Origin: Rhodobiaceae bacterium UBA7378
GTDB lineage: Bacteria; Pseudomonadota; Alphaproteobacteria; RS24
Assembly (NCBI GenBank): GCA_002469805.1
Contig: DKNW01000093.1
Span: forward strand, 1-12,998
Length of the DNA stretch: 12,998 nucleotides
Direction of reading: 5' to 3'
The notes beneath the pieces were generated by a model that saw only the letters and a program-made list of their open reading frames with translations, was not told where the DNA came from and did no database searches. The translations under genes and the position numbers were made by a program. Shown piece after piece: positions 1 through 8,088 of the stretch (positions within the stretch are counted from its first letter, which is position 1; each line of letters begins with the position of its first letter).

Positions 1-593
1 CGCGTTTGCGCCGCTAAGCGTTCGGCCTGGCGGGTCTGCAGGCCGCGCAATGTTAGAGGCCACTGAGCAAGCATAAATAATCCCGTTGCTGGGGCCATCA
101 CGAAAACCCGAAACATAACCCACCCATCATCGGTTAGGTTCCGCCAAGCGATTTCATTAGCCGTGCCGGCGGCCAGCAAAAATAATCCCCAACGCAGGCT
201 CAATTGCCACCAAACGCGATCAGTCAAGTCGAACTGCGTGCCGAAAAATACTTGCATCACCGCTATGCCCCGACTGGCTCCGCCGAGTAGGGCCAAGGCA
301 AAAGCAAACGCAAATAGTGAAGGCTGAATTTTGATGAATAACTTTTCGGCCGTTAGCACCGCGACGATGGTCAGCAGGCCCGAAATAGCGGTCGAGAACA
401 CCACAAAGCGTGCAAGGCGCTGTTCGACGATCCAAAATACAATAATCAGGGTAATAGCCGTGACCAGCGCGGCCAGTGCGCCCATATAAAGCCCGTAGGA
501 TTGGTTAACGATGAAGAACGAGGCCAGCGGAATGATCTCGCTAAACATCGAACCCAGCCGCATGGGTTTATTCGGATCACTCGCTGTCGACAT
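1..593 (-). CDS. yciB: YciB-family septation protein (3' end beyond window)
   Basis: Inner-membrane protein of the YciB/IspZ (intracellular septation protein A) family, which in enterobacteria is linked to cell-envelope synthesis and division. The frame is open from an ATG at 593-591 to the window edge, giving at least 197 residues, so the stop codon lies outside. Family usual length is about 180, so little should be missing. Several hydrophobic segments are visible, with hallmark stretches FIKIQPSLF, LTDRVWWQLSLRWGLF, NEIAWRN, GWVMFRVF and AQWPL in family order. AGGAG lies 7 bases before the ATG, fixing the start. It follows the MFS gene on the same strand after 44 bases, so the two may be cotranscribed. 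Family assignment is from motif recall; the cellular role here is inferred. Confidence 0.85.
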   Translation of the reverse strand, partial: MSTASDPNKPMRLGSMFSEIIPLASFFIVNQSYGLYMGALAALVTAITLIIVFWIVEQRLARFVVFSTAISGLLTIVAVLTAEKLFIKIQPSLFAFAFALALLGGASRGIAVMQVFFGTQFDLTDRVWWQLSLRWGLFLLAAGTANEIAWRNLTDDGWVMFRVFVMAPATGLFMLAQWPLTLRGLQTRQAERLAAQT

Positions 594-637
594 GCTTTGG
601 CTCCTAGCCTGCGCGTGCGGGGCTGGCCCGCATGATG

Positions 638-1915
638 TTAACCATCCACGACCAGATCATCTTTAAGATGCCGGCCGGCCGCAAAATAATGCGCCGCTGC
701 CCAGACATAGAGGAATGAACAAATCAGCAAGGCATAGCGCAGCGACTCATCGCCATAACGCGGGTTCAGCAAATCAGATAAAATACCCACTATTTGTGGC
801 CCCAGGCCCAGTCCGATAATATTGATGATAAACAGTAATATGCCGGCAGCGACCGCGCGCATACGCAAGGCAGAGATGCCTTGTGTCTGGGAAAATGTCG
901 TCGCCTGATAAAAATTGCCTAGCAAAACTGGGAGGATCATTGCCAGCAGTGCCGCGGTGCTGTCGGTTGACAGATATATGAATACGTTAAGTGGCACGGC
1001 AAGCAAGAGGGCGACCGCAGTCGTCCACAAAAACCATCTCGGATCACGGGCACCGAAGCGGTCGGCAAAATAGCCGCCCAGTGCAATGCCGATACCGCCG
1101 GGAATGCCGAGGATGAGGCCGAACCAGGTGCCGATTTCGCCTGTGCCCATGCCGTAGGAACGCGCCAGAAAACTAGGCGCCCATGTAACAAATCCATAGC
1201 CGACAAAAGCTGTCAGCGCAGCGGCAAATGACATATGGCGAAAGGATTTTTTGGCCCATAGATAGCGCAAGGTTTCGCCAACACCGGGTTGATCGGAAAC
1301 ATCAGCGCGACCTTCGGCCATGCCGCGCGGTGGTTCGCGCAAGGTAAAGCGCACCAAAAGCGCCAGCAGAATGCCAGGCAAACCAACGACAAAGAACGCT
1401 GCGCGCCAGCCGAAAAATTCATTAATCCAGCCGCCGGCGAAAAGACCGAACATAATGCCAAAGGGAATTCCCAGCGAATAAATACCCAATGCCGTGGCCC
1501 GCTGGTCGGCAGGGTAATAATCGGCGATCATGGAATGCGCTGGCGGGCTACACCCTGCCTCGCCAATCCCAACGCCGATACGCGCCAGCAGTAAGTGCCA
1601 GAAATTTTGCGCTAGACCTGAAACCGCGGTCATCAGGCTCCAAATGCCAAGCGCCCAGGCGATGAGGTTACGGCGATTGCTCCGGTCGGCAAACCGCGCA
1701 ATGGGGATGCCGAGCGTCGCGTAGAATGCGGCGAAGGCAAAACCTGTCAGCATGCCCATGGCGGTGTCGGACAAGCCCAAATCGTCTTTGACGGGTTGAA
1801 GGAGGATAGAAAGTATCTGCCGGTCGATGAAATTAAACGTATAAACAACCACCAAAATGCCGAGGGCATAATGGCGCGCGCGATGAATATGGTCATGCTG
1901 GGTTGTGCTTGACAT
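638..1915 (-). CDS. Spinster-like MFS transporter
   Basis: Major facilitator superfamily permease of the Spinster (Spns) type, expected to have 12 membrane helices in the inner membrane. Bacterial and animal Spns proteins move lipids or amphipathic compounds; the substrate here is unknown. Helix 1 carries FIDRQ (Asp31, Arg32). The loop between helices 2 and 3 has the MFS signature ARFADRSNRR. Helix 4 has ARIGVGIGEAG (Arg112, Glu119) followed by the Spns-typical CSPPAHSMIADYYP. The frame is open further upstream to 2026, but the ATG at 1915 has a strong GGGAGGA site 4 bases before it and gives the usual start just before helix 1 (425 residues). It is divergent from the saccharopine-dehydrogenase-like gene and upstream of yciB. 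Family confidence is high, substrate unknown. Confidence 0.88.
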   Translation of the reverse strand: MSSTTQHDHIHRARHYALGILVVVYTFNFIDRQILSILLQPVKDDLGLSDTAMGMLTGFAFAAFYATLGIPIARFADRSNRRNLIAWALGIWSLMTAVSGLAQNFWHLLLARIGVGIGEAGCSPPAHSMIADYYPADQRATALGIYSLGIPFGIMFGLFAGGWINEFFGWRAAFFVVGLPGILLALLVRFTLREPPRGMAEGRADVSDQPGVGETLRYLWAKKSFRHMSFAAALTAFVGYGFVTWAPSFLARSYGMGTGEIGTWFGLILGIPGGIGIALGGYFADRFGARDPRWFLWTTAVALLLAVPLNVFIYLSTDSTAALLAMILPVLLGNFYQATTFSQTQGISALRMRAVAAGILLFIINIIGLGLGPQIVGILSDLLNPRYGDESLRYALLICSFLYVWAAAHYFAAGRHLKDDLVVDG

Positions 1916-1960
1916 TTTATCCTCCCAAATTTTAACCGAGACTAACCTATTTAAAGCCAA

Positions 1961-1978
1961 CGCCAACCCTTTTTGGCG
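1961..1978. repeat. Inverted repeat in divergent promoter region
   Basis: A perfect 6-6-6 inverted repeat, CGCCAA-CCCTTT-TTGGCG, lies 46 bases upstream of the MFS start in the 155-base region shared with the divergent gene at 2071. It could be an operator for a transporter regulator. A repeat this short can occur by chance, and no regulator gene is adjacent. Confidence 0.3.
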
Positions 1979-2070
1979 AGTTTTGTAATTGGGGCGCGAC
2001 TGGTGCTTTGCTTTTTGCCCCGCCAAGCCCTACTCTGACGTAATTTGATCACGACCCTTGGGAGAGTAGT

Positions 2071-3243
2071 ATGCGAGAACAAGCCGAATTTGACGTCATT
2101 GTTTATGGGGCAACCGGGTTCACCGGACGCCTTGTCGCGGAATATATGCAACAGCAATATGGCCGCGCTGTTAACTGGGCGATGGCGGGCCGTAGCGCTG
2201 ACAAACTCGCTTCTGTGCGCGATGAAATTGGCGCCTCCCCCGAGACACCCTTGGTGGTTGCCGATGCATCGGATCCAGCTTCTGTGCGCGACATGGTTGT
2301 GCGTGCGAAAGTCATCTGCACAACGGTAGGCCCCTATCAGCTCTATGGCAGCGACATTGTGGCGGCTTGCGCTGAACTAGGTACGGATTGTGTCGATTTG
2401 TCGGGTGAGCCTGGCTGGATGAGCGAGATGATCGCGACGCATCACGATCAGGCTGCACAATCGGGCGCGCGGATTGTGCACAGCTGTGGTTTCGACTCAA
2501 TCCCATTTGACCTCGGTGTGTTTTATTTGCAACAAGCGGCGAAAGAGAAATTCGGTGCCCCATTTGCGCGGATACGCGGTCGCGTGCGGGCTATGAATGG
2601 TGAATTTTCTGGCGGCACAGCAGCCTCCCTGGGAGCGACCATGGCGGCGCTGGAAAAAAATCCGGCGCTTTTTGAGGTACTGGCCAATCCGTTTTCGTTG
2701 AGCAATGGCTTTACCGGCCCCGACCAGCCGGCCGATAATGCGATTTACGAAGACGACGTAATCGGTCAGTGGGTTGCCCCGTTTATCATGGCGGCTATCA
2801 ACACGAAAAATATTCACCGCTCGAACGCCCTGCTGGGCCATGCCTATGGTAAGGATTTCACCTATGACGAGATGATGGTCACCGGAAGCGGCGACGCAGG
2901 CAAGCAAATGGCGGAGTTTGCCGCTAGCGTAAACCCGCTGGCTGGCGATGATGTGCCGCAGCCGGGTGAAGGTCCCTCGCGCGAAAGCCGAGAGGCGGGC
3001 AATTACGATATTTTGTTCGTCGGCACAGATGCGGATGGCAACCGAATGGAAGCCAGTGTCTCAGGCGACCTGGACCCTGGTTATGGCTCAACATCGCGCA
3101 TGCTGGGCGAGAGCGCTGTGTGTTTGATTACCGATTGCGCTGATCTGGAGGGCGGCATTTACACACCAGCACCTGCCATGGGCGAAAAATTGATCACCCG
3201 CCTAGTCGATAATGCTGGCTTGACGTTCAAGCTGGAAAGCTAA
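2071..3243 (+). CDS. Saccharopine dehydrogenase-like NAD(P)-binding oxidoreductase (COG3268-like)
   Basis: A 390-residue soluble oxidoreductase with an N-terminal Rossmann fold: VYGATGFTGRLVAEYM (about residues 11-26) is the dinucleotide loop, and MAGRS after strand 2 favours NADP. Further family hallmarks are VGPYQLYG (86-93), DLSGEP (109-114), HSCGFDSIPFDLG (137-149) and a GGTAASL stretch. These match the saccharopine-dehydrogenase-like group that includes human SCCPDH and the mycobacterial trans-acting enoyl reductase of phthiocerol lipid synthesis. It lacks the features of true lysine-pathway saccharopine dehydrogenase, so a reductase acting on a lipid-like substrate is more likely, by inference. 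GGGAGAG sits 4 bases before the ATG. It is first in a probable three-gene operon; the glycosyltransferase begins within about 30 bases of its stop. Confidence 0.8.
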   Translation: MREQAEFDVIVYGATGFTGRLVAEYMQQQYGRAVNWAMAGRSADKLASVRDEIGASPETPLVVADASDPASVRDMVVRAKVICTTVGPYQLYGSDIVAACAELGTDCVDLSGEPGWMSEMIATHHDQAAQSGARIVHSCGFDSIPFDLGVFYLQQAAKEKFGAPFARIRGRVRAMNGEFSGGTAASLGATMAALEKNPALFEVLANPFSLSNGFTGPDQPADNAIYEDDVIGQWVAPFIMAAINTKNIHRSNALLGHAYGKDFTYDEMMVTGSGDAGKQMAEFAASVNPLAGDDVPQPGEGPSRESREAGNYDILFVGTDADGNRMEASVSGDLDPGYGSTSRMLGESAVCLITDCADLEGGIYTPAPAMGEKLITRLVDNAGLTFKLES

Positions 3244-3273
3244 ATGCAGGGCGGAGCACAAGGGACTGTATGT

Positions 3274-4050
3274 ATGCAAACGGTAAACGTAATTTGTATC
3301 AAGTGGGGCACGCTTTATAGTCCTAAGGACGTAAACCGGCTCAAAAATATGGTTCTCGCCAATACATCGCGCCAGGTAAAATTTCATTGTTTTACCGACA
3401 TGGGCGACGGTCTTGACGATGATATCGCGGTTTTGCCCATCCCCGAGGTGAAGGTGGATGCGGCGGGAATTTTCAAGCGAGAGACGGCGTTTTTCTCGAA
3501 AAACCTGGGCGGGCTGGAGGGCCAACGGGTGTTCTATTTCGACCTTGATGTGCTGGTTGTCAACGGGCTGGACGATCTGTTCGTCTATCCAGAGGAAGAT
3601 GATTTTTATATCATCGACGACTGGGCTTCAAAGGGACATAGGGTGGGGCAGGGGAGCTGTTTTTCATGGGTTGTCGGCGACAGATACAATGACATCACCA
3701 CTGATTATGAGGAGAACAAAGCGCAGATTGACAGGAAATATGGGTCGGCTTCGCAGGAATATCTGTCCGACAAAATTATCGCGAAACAAGGCGCACTGAA
3801 ATTCTGGCCGGAAGGCTGGTTCCGCTCGTTTCGGTTTCACTGCCTGCCGCATCCTTTGATGCGATATTTTCAAGCACCGCCCCGACCTCAGGCGCCTGAA
3901 CTGAAGGTCATCGTGTTTCATGGTACACCCAATCCGGAAGATGCGCTGGTCGGCAATTGGCCAAGCAAATCAAAACATCGCTGGAAGTTATGGAAGAAAT
4001 TATACAAACATGTGCGCCCGACACCGTGGATCGCCGAATACTGGAAATAA
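3274..4050 (+). CDS. GT-A-fold glycosyltransferase-like protein
   Basis: A 258-residue cytoplasmic protein resembling small GT8-like glycosyltransferases. It begins with VNVICIKWGTLYSP, a strand-and-loop typical of nucleotide-sugar binding. It then has FYFDLDVLVV with a DxD-type metal motif (Asp90-Leu-Asp92), and near the C-terminus VIVFHGTPNPEDA, a conserved His-containing motif of this type. No signal peptide or membrane helix is seen; the C-terminus is rich in Lys and Trp and could be peripheral to the membrane. An in-frame ATG exists at 3244, directly after the preceding stop. I prefer 3274 because the conserved strand starts there and AGGGA lies about 10 bases upstream, but the site is weak and the start is uncertain. 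It lies between an oxidoreductase and galE, suggesting glycan or glycolipid assembly. Donor and acceptor are unknown. Confidence 0.7.
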   Translation: MQTVNVICIKWGTLYSPKDVNRLKNMVLANTSRQVKFHCFTDMGDGLDDDIAVLPIPEVKVDAAGIFKRETAFFSKNLGGLEGQRVFYFDLDVLVVNGLDDLFVYPEEDDFYIIDDWASKGHRVGQGSCFSWVVGDRYNDITTDYEENKAQIDRKYGSASQEYLSDKIIAKQGALKFWPEGWFRSFRFHCLPHPLMRYFQAPPRPQAPELKVIVFHGTPNPEDALVGNWPSKSKHRWKLWKKLYKHVRPTPWIAEYWK

Positions 4051-4102
4051 GACCACGCAACGTGCGCGGCGGTGCCTGCTGGTGTGGCCGGGGTAGCGCG
4101 CT

Positions 4103-5104
4103 ATGAAGGTCTTGGTCACGGGCGGGTGCGGATATGTCGGTAGCAATATCGTAGCGGCGCTGGGCGACAATGGCTACACAATCGGCATCCTTGATAATCT
4201 GGCGACCGCGCCGGTAGAAATCGTTGAGGATTTGCGGGCCAAGGTCGATGCGAAGCTTACCTTTTTTGAAACGGATGTGACGCATATCGAGGCGCTTAAA
4301 CCTGCTGTGAAAGCGTTTTCACCACATGTCGTTATTCATTGTGCGGGGCTGAAATCAATCGCCGATAGCTGGCAGAACCCGCTCGCATATTTTGATGTGA
4401 ACGTGTCGGGGACGATAAATCTGCTCAAGGCCATGGATTATGCCGGTTGTACGCGCCTGATTTTTTCGTCTAGCGCCACGGTCTATGGCGATCCGGAATT
4501 TCTGCCGATCACCGAAGATCATCCGCTGGCGCCGATCAACCCCTATGGCCGGTCAAAATTAATGGCTGAAATGATCATGCATGACTGGCAACGCAAGGCA
4601 GAAGGGCGCGGCGTTGCCGTGCTACGCTATTTCAATCCGGTCGGGGCCCATCACGACCATTTGCTGGGTGACAATCCGAAGACACCAGCAAACAATCTGT
4701 TCCCGATTATCTGTCAGGTACTGGCCGGTCAAAGAGAGGGCTTGAGTATTCTAGGCGACGACTACCCGACACCGGACGGCACTGGCGAGCGCGACTATAT
4801 CCACATCACCGATCTGAGCGAGGCGCATATTCGCGCGATAGCGAAAACCGCCGAGCCTGCGTTTCTGGCGCTTAATATCGGCACCGGAAAGCCCACATCG
4901 GTGAGGCAGGTCATCGCCGAGTTTGAACGCCATTCCAATGCCCAGATAAATGCCCGCATTGAGCCAAGGCGCCCGGGCGATGTTGCGACGACCTTTGCCA
5001 GCAATCAGCTCTCGGTCGAAAAACTGGGCGATTATGTGCATAACACCACCGAAGACGCGGTGGCGTCCAGCCTGCGGGCCGCTGGTTTGAAACAGCACTC
5101 GTGA
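4103..5104 (+). CDS. galE: UDP-glucose 4-epimerase
   Basis: Interconverts UDP-glucose and UDP-galactose using tightly bound NAD, supplying UDP-galactose for surface glycans or entering galactose into central metabolism. It has 333 residues, close to the 338 of E. coli GalE. It is an extended SDR: VTGGCGYVGSN (5-15) binds NAD, and FSSSATVYGD holds catalytic Ser124. NPYGRSK carries the YxxxK pair Tyr148/Lys152. RYFNPVGAH, NNLFPIICQV, DDYPTPDGTGERDYIH and DLSEAH are typical GalE substrate-domain motifs. It starts 52 bases after the glycosyltransferase stop, same strand, so likely cotranscribed and possibly supplying its sugar donor. The ribosome site (GGGG, about 9-10 bases upstream) is weak. 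The stop codon is 4 bases from the stop of the convergent SDR gene. Confidence 0.93.
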   Translation: MKVLVTGGCGYVGSNIVAALGDNGYTIGILDNLATAPVEIVEDLRAKVDAKLTFFETDVTHIEALKPAVKAFSPHVVIHCAGLKSIADSWQNPLAYFDVNVSGTINLLKAMDYAGCTRLIFSSSATVYGDPEFLPITEDHPLAPINPYGRSKLMAEMIMHDWQRKAEGRGVAVLRYFNPVGAHHDHLLGDNPKTPANNLFPIICQVLAGQREGLSILGDDYPTPDGTGERDYIHITDLSEAHIRAIAKTAEPAFLALNIGTGKPTSVRQVIAEFERHSNAQINARIEPRRPGDVATTFASNQLSVEKLGDYVHNTTEDAVASSLRAAGLKQHS

Positions 5105-5108
5105 ATTT

Positions 5109-6080
5109 TTAAGCCTTGGCCAGAAGCCGCTCGGTTGCATCCCACAATTTGTCAGCCGCGCCTTCATCAACCGCCCATCCGCGCACGCCTGACACCCCAT
5201 TATCATCGTCGCTCACCAGCGTGGCGATGTCGCAATCTTCGCAATAGACACCGCCCTTGCCCGAGAGCATAGGGCTGGTGGCACACCAAAGCGAGGTCGT
5301 AGCCCCTTGCGCTGGGGTCTTGAAGAGCTTGGCCGCGCGCTCTGAAGGCGCACCGGTTTCATCCGTCCATCCAAGAGCGCTCATTTCTTGGTTGGGCAGG
5401 TGGCGTTGCAGGGGTGTAAAAATACCGCCGGGATGCACGCTAAAAGCCTCAATGCCGCGCTCTTGCATGCGCGCATTTACGCCAATGGCAAAAAGCGACT
5501 GCGCGGTTTTGGATTGCCCATAGGCCGTCCATTTTTCGTAAGGGTCGCGGGTGAAATGGATATCATCGAAACGTATGCCCGACATTCTGTGGGCGAGAGA
5601 AGACAGCGTCACCAACCGCGCACCGTTAGCTTTAGCCATCAGATCCATCAAGCCAACACCCAGCACAAAATGGCCCACGTGATTAACGCCAAACTGCCAC
5701 TCCCAGCCTTGCGCGGTGCGCTGTTCGGGACACGCCATAACGCCGGCATTGGTGATCAAAATATCCAGCCAGCTATGGCCGGATGAAAAATCTTCCACAA
5801 ATTGGTTGACTGTCTTGATATTGGCCAAATCCATCTCGCTCACCTGTTCGGGTGGCAAAATATCGGCAAGCGTCTCGCGGGCGCGAGCTACGTCACGGGC
5901 GGGCACATGCACATGTGCGCCTGCATTTTTTAGGGCACGCACGGTTTCAACGCCAATGCCGCTATATCCGCCGGTCACAATTGCGTTTTTGCCGGTTAAA
6001 TCAATCCCGGCGAGAATGTCGCTGGGCTCGGATTTTGCAGCAAATCCGGTTTCAAGTGGTTTTTGATGTACTGCTGCCAT
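5109..6080 (-). CDS. Short-chain dehydrogenase/reductase, retinol-dehydrogenase-like
   Basis: A 323-residue NAD(P)-dependent SDR of the subgroup that includes retinol dehydrogenases and WW-domain oxidoreductase-like enzymes. Visible motifs are TGGYSGIG (36-43) for cofactor binding, ITNAGV (109-114), catalytic Ser in TLSSLAH (160-161) and YGQSK (Tyr187/Lys191). PARD after strand 2 would favour NADP. An upstream in-frame start at 6128 exists, but the ATG at 6080 follows a near-perfect AAGGAG with 6 bases between, so I use it. It lies 68 bases downstream of the alpha/beta hydrolase on the same strand and may share its transcript. The pair would suit hydrolysis followed by oxidation or reduction of an alcohol or carbonyl, but the substrate is unknown. 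Confidence 0.87.
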   Translation of the reverse strand: MAAVHQKPLETGFAAKSEPSDILAGIDLTGKNAIVTGGYSGIGVETVRALKNAGAHVHVPARDVARARETLADILPPEQVSEMDLANIKTVNQFVEDFSSGHSWLDILITNAGVMACPEQRTAQGWEWQFGVNHVGHFVLGVGLMDLMAKANGARLVTLSSLAHRMSGIRFDDIHFTRDPYEKWTAYGQSKTAQSLFAIGVNARMQERGIEAFSVHPGGIFTPLQRHLPNQEMSALGWTDETGAPSERAAKLFKTPAQGATTSLWCATSPMLSGKGGVYCEDCDIATLVSDDDNGVSGVRGWAVDEGAADKLWDATERLLAKA

Positions 6081-6148
6081 TGGTGTCTCCTTAGTTTTAT
6101 ACTGATGACGTTTTTCGCACTGGCGCAAGTTTATAACCCTGCGATCTC

Positions 6149-7018
6149 TTATGAATTTTTCTCAAGCCATGCGATTAGCTTTTCATTGATCAGTTCAGGG
6201 TTTTCCTGATGCAGGAAATGACCAACCCCTGGAACTTCGCATACCTCCATGCCGGCGGGGAAGTCTTCCGCATGCATTGCATTTTGGTAAAAATCAGCGC
6301 CGATGCAGCCATCTGTTGATCCGGTCAGGCCTAAAGTTGGCACATGTACCTTGAAAAACGGGTCGCTGGCATTTCCGGCGGCACGCGCTGAGCGATAATA
6401 TCCCAGCGCAGCTTTTTTTACGCCCGGGCGTTTCAAGGTTTCAATCACAGGGCCGATATCGTCTGCCGAATACGCCCAGCCCGGGCTCCAATCGCGCCAT
6501 AATTTATGAATGAAGGCGTGGTTTCGAAAACTTACCACAAATTCAGATAAGCCGCGCAGCTGGAAAAACGACATGTACCACGACCGACGCATTTGGGCGC
6601 GGCTGCGCCGAATTTCCGCGCCGAAACGCCCCGGATGCGGCACCGACATTGTCGTCAGGCTATAAAACCGGTCCGGAAAGGCCGTCCCCGCCATAAAGGT
6701 GATGGCGGCGCCCCAATCATGGCCGATCAAATGGGCTTTTTGCACGCCGAGATGGTCCATCAGCGCGATCACATCCGTTGCCATGGCCGGAATGGGGTAA
6801 TGGCCATCCGGCACTTGCGATGTCGGCTCATAGCCCCGCAAACAGGGCGACACGACCCGATAACCAGCCGCCGCGAGTGCTGGCATTTGGTGCCGATATG
6901 AACGAAGACAATCGGGGAACCCGTGCAGGCAAATCACCAACGGCCCGTCGCCCAGACTGAGCGCGGTGAAGCGCAGGCCATCATTTTCAAAGCATAATTC
7001 TTCCATATTTCGCGTCAT
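6149..7018 (-). CDS. Alpha/beta hydrolase, epoxide-hydrolase-like
   Basis: A 289-residue hydrolase of the alpha/beta fold. The oxyanion motif HGFP is at residues 32-35, and the nucleophile elbow GHDWGAA has Asp101. An Asp nucleophile is used by epoxide hydrolases and haloalkane dehalogenases, not by serine esterases. The likely acid is Asp236 (GSTDG) and the base His267 (GVGHFLHQENPE). HGFPD and the DWG elbow favour epoxide hydrolase; I did not confirm the cap tyrosines needed for epoxide opening. Start choice is uncertain: ATG at 7018 has AGAGG very close, ATG at 7006 has it too far away, and an upstream ATG at 7099 would add 27 residues without family support. Probably expressed with the downstream SDR. 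Confidence 0.82.
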   Translation of the reverse strand: MTRNMEELCFENDGLRFTALSLGDGPLVICLHGFPDCLRSYRHQMPALAAAGYRVVSPCLRGYEPTSQVPDGHYPIPAMATDVIALMDHLGVQKAHLIGHDWGAAITFMAGTAFPDRFYSLTTMSVPHPGRFGAEIRRSRAQMRRSWYMSFFQLRGLSEFVVSFRNHAFIHKLWRDWSPGWAYSADDIGPVIETLKRPGVKKAALGYYRSARAAGNASDPFFKVHVPTLGLTGSTDGCIGADFYQNAMHAEDFPAGMEVCEVPGVGHFLHQENPELINEKLIAWLEKNS

Positions 7019-7169
7019 GCCTCTGATTTCACAGGTAAATGGGCATTTTGACAAGCAAGAAACAGGTGCATCGAAAATGATGACCCCGACACCCGACATT
7101 AAATGCGCCCCAAAACACGCAACGTGAAGCGCGAAACGGCGCTAAATCTGATAGTCTATTCGGGCGGAC

Positions 7170-7886
7170 CTAAACGACGATATGTTTCACTGTGCCAATT
7201 TTGCGCGAGAGAATAATGTCGTCCTCATTGGTCAGTTTAAACTGATGCCGCAGCACGTCCTTTTGCTTGGCCCAGAAAATCAGTTTACCCATTTTGACGT
7301 AGTGGATAATAATTTCTTCCACTTCCTTGTTCGCAATTGCCGCGTCCGGCCCGTCGATATACTCGCGTTCCATGCCAGCCTTAAGCTGCTGATTTGTCTG
7401 GCTTTTAACGCCCATTATATTTTTGTGGAACTGCTTGTACTTCTGTTCCAGAAAGTCAGAAAGCTCAAATTTCCGCTCAATATCCATTTTTGGCAACGTC
7501 ACGACAACGAGTTGCTCTTCTTTCAACTCCTTGACGTTCTTGAAGTCCTTCTCAGTCTTTAGGTACTTCATGACCTCGACGCGGGCTTCGTCGTCGAGCG
7601 AGCGCACGAAGATCTTTTCAGCCGTGCACTCAACCATCACCAAATCCATGGCGCGGCGTTGTTTGCCTTTTACGGTAATTTTCGCGTTTTTTAGAATATG
7701 CAGGTTTTCTTCACTGGCACCGGCATCCTTGATTTCCTTGATGAAAGACATGAAACGGTCTCGCACGCGCGATTCAAACGCGTCGCTGTAACTCATCAAT
7801 TCCTTCTCGGTTTCGAAACAGAACGGCCTTGCCAGCGTTTCAATGTCGACAACTTCAGCGACGTCTTCAATTTCGGCTTCACTCAT
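7170..7886 (-). CDS. Uncharacterised protein, possible divergent ribosome recycling factor (RRF)-like fold
   Basis: A 238-residue soluble, charged protein with no signal peptide. I do not recognise it as a named family, but it aligns with E. coli RRF by eye. A first helix (about 31-55) precedes an AS-containing turn (57-58). A beta-rich middle (about 57-130) follows, ending in a VTLP strand like the RRF VPLP. From that LP, about 84 residues run collinear with the RRF C-terminal helices without a gap (LP..ERK.EL, NIMGV, LKA, YIDGPD, KEVEEI). The RRF Arg cluster RNVRR is lost (MGVKS), so classical recycling activity is doubtful. It has an extra N-terminal acidic segment and a C-terminal tail (about 213-238). 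GGGGGAG 7 bases before the ATG at 7886 fixes the start over longer frames. It is divergent from the inverse-autotransporter barrel gene. The CDS is certain; the RRF relation is inference. Confidence 0.72.
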   Translation of the reverse strand: MSEAEIEDVAEVVDIETLARPFCFETEKELMSYSDAFESRVRDRFMSFIKEIKDAGASEENLHILKNAKITVKGKQRRAMDLVMVECTAEKIFVRSLDDEARVEVMKYLKTEKDFKNVKELKEEQLVVVTLPKMDIERKFELSDFLEQKYKQFHKNIMGVKSQTNQQLKAGMEREYIDGPDAAIANKEVEEIIIHYVKMGKLIFWAKQKDVLRHQFKLTNEDDIILSRKIGTVKHIVV

Positions 7887-7956
7887 TACAAACTCCCCCT
7901 CAACTCGGCACCGTCCGATTACCGGAGGCGCTGCATACGCCATTTTATCAAAAGAA

Positions 7957-7962
7957 ACTATA
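7957..7962 (-). promoter_or_regulatory. Candidate -10 for the RRF-like gene
   Basis: On the minus strand TATAGT (5 of 6 to TATAAT) lies about 70 bases upstream of the start at 7886, but no good -35 is placed 17 bases before it. The adjacent palindrome at 7965-7987 would occupy that position. Confidence 0.3.
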
Positions 7963-7964
7963 GC

Positions 7965-7987
7965 ACTTTTTCTTGTTAGAAAAAAGT
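7965..7987. repeat. Imperfect palindrome in AT-rich divergent region
   Basis: ACTTTTTCT-TGTT-AGAAAAAAGT is an inverted repeat with one extra A in the right arm. It lies between the start codons of the divergent RRF-like and barrel genes (202 bases, clearly more AT-rich than the coding DNA around it). It could be an operator shared by both genes or a curved A-tract. A transcription terminator is unlikely because it lies upstream of both genes. Confidence 0.4.
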
Positions 7988-8028
7988 ATTCGAAATTCAT
8001 CATGAAAAATGTACATAAGCACACTATT

Positions 8029-8057
8029 TTTACAAATTTAGACGAATAAGCTATTTT
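8029..8057 (+). promoter_or_regulatory. Predicted sigma-70 promoter of barrel/secreted-protein operon
   Basis: TTTACA (8029-8034, 5 of 6 to TTGACA), a 17-base spacer and TATTTT (8052-8057, 4 of 6 to TATAAT). This predicts a transcript start near 8064 and a leader of about 25 bases with AAGG before the ATG at 8089. Confidence 0.55.
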
Positions 8058-8088
8058 TGGCCGGTATCTAAAATCGTAAGGTTGTTAA

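Noticed and set aside
220..435. Small 71-residue leftward reading frame
   Set aside because: It overlaps yciB in another frame and has no recognisable motif or ribosome site, while the yciB frame matches its family along its whole length.
2055..2070. Strong promoter directly before the gene at 2071
   Set aside because: The best pair found (TTGCTT, 17 bases, TACTCT) matches only 3 of 6 in each box, too weak to list.
2497..2907. 136-residue leftward frame opposite the saccharopine-dehydrogenase-like gene
   Set aside because: It is antisense to strongly conserved motifs of the plus-strand protein and shows no family features.
7124..7143. Hairpin AGCGC/GCGCT downstream of the RRF-like gene as terminator
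   Set aside because: Only 5 pairs and no T-rich tail; cannot be told from chance.
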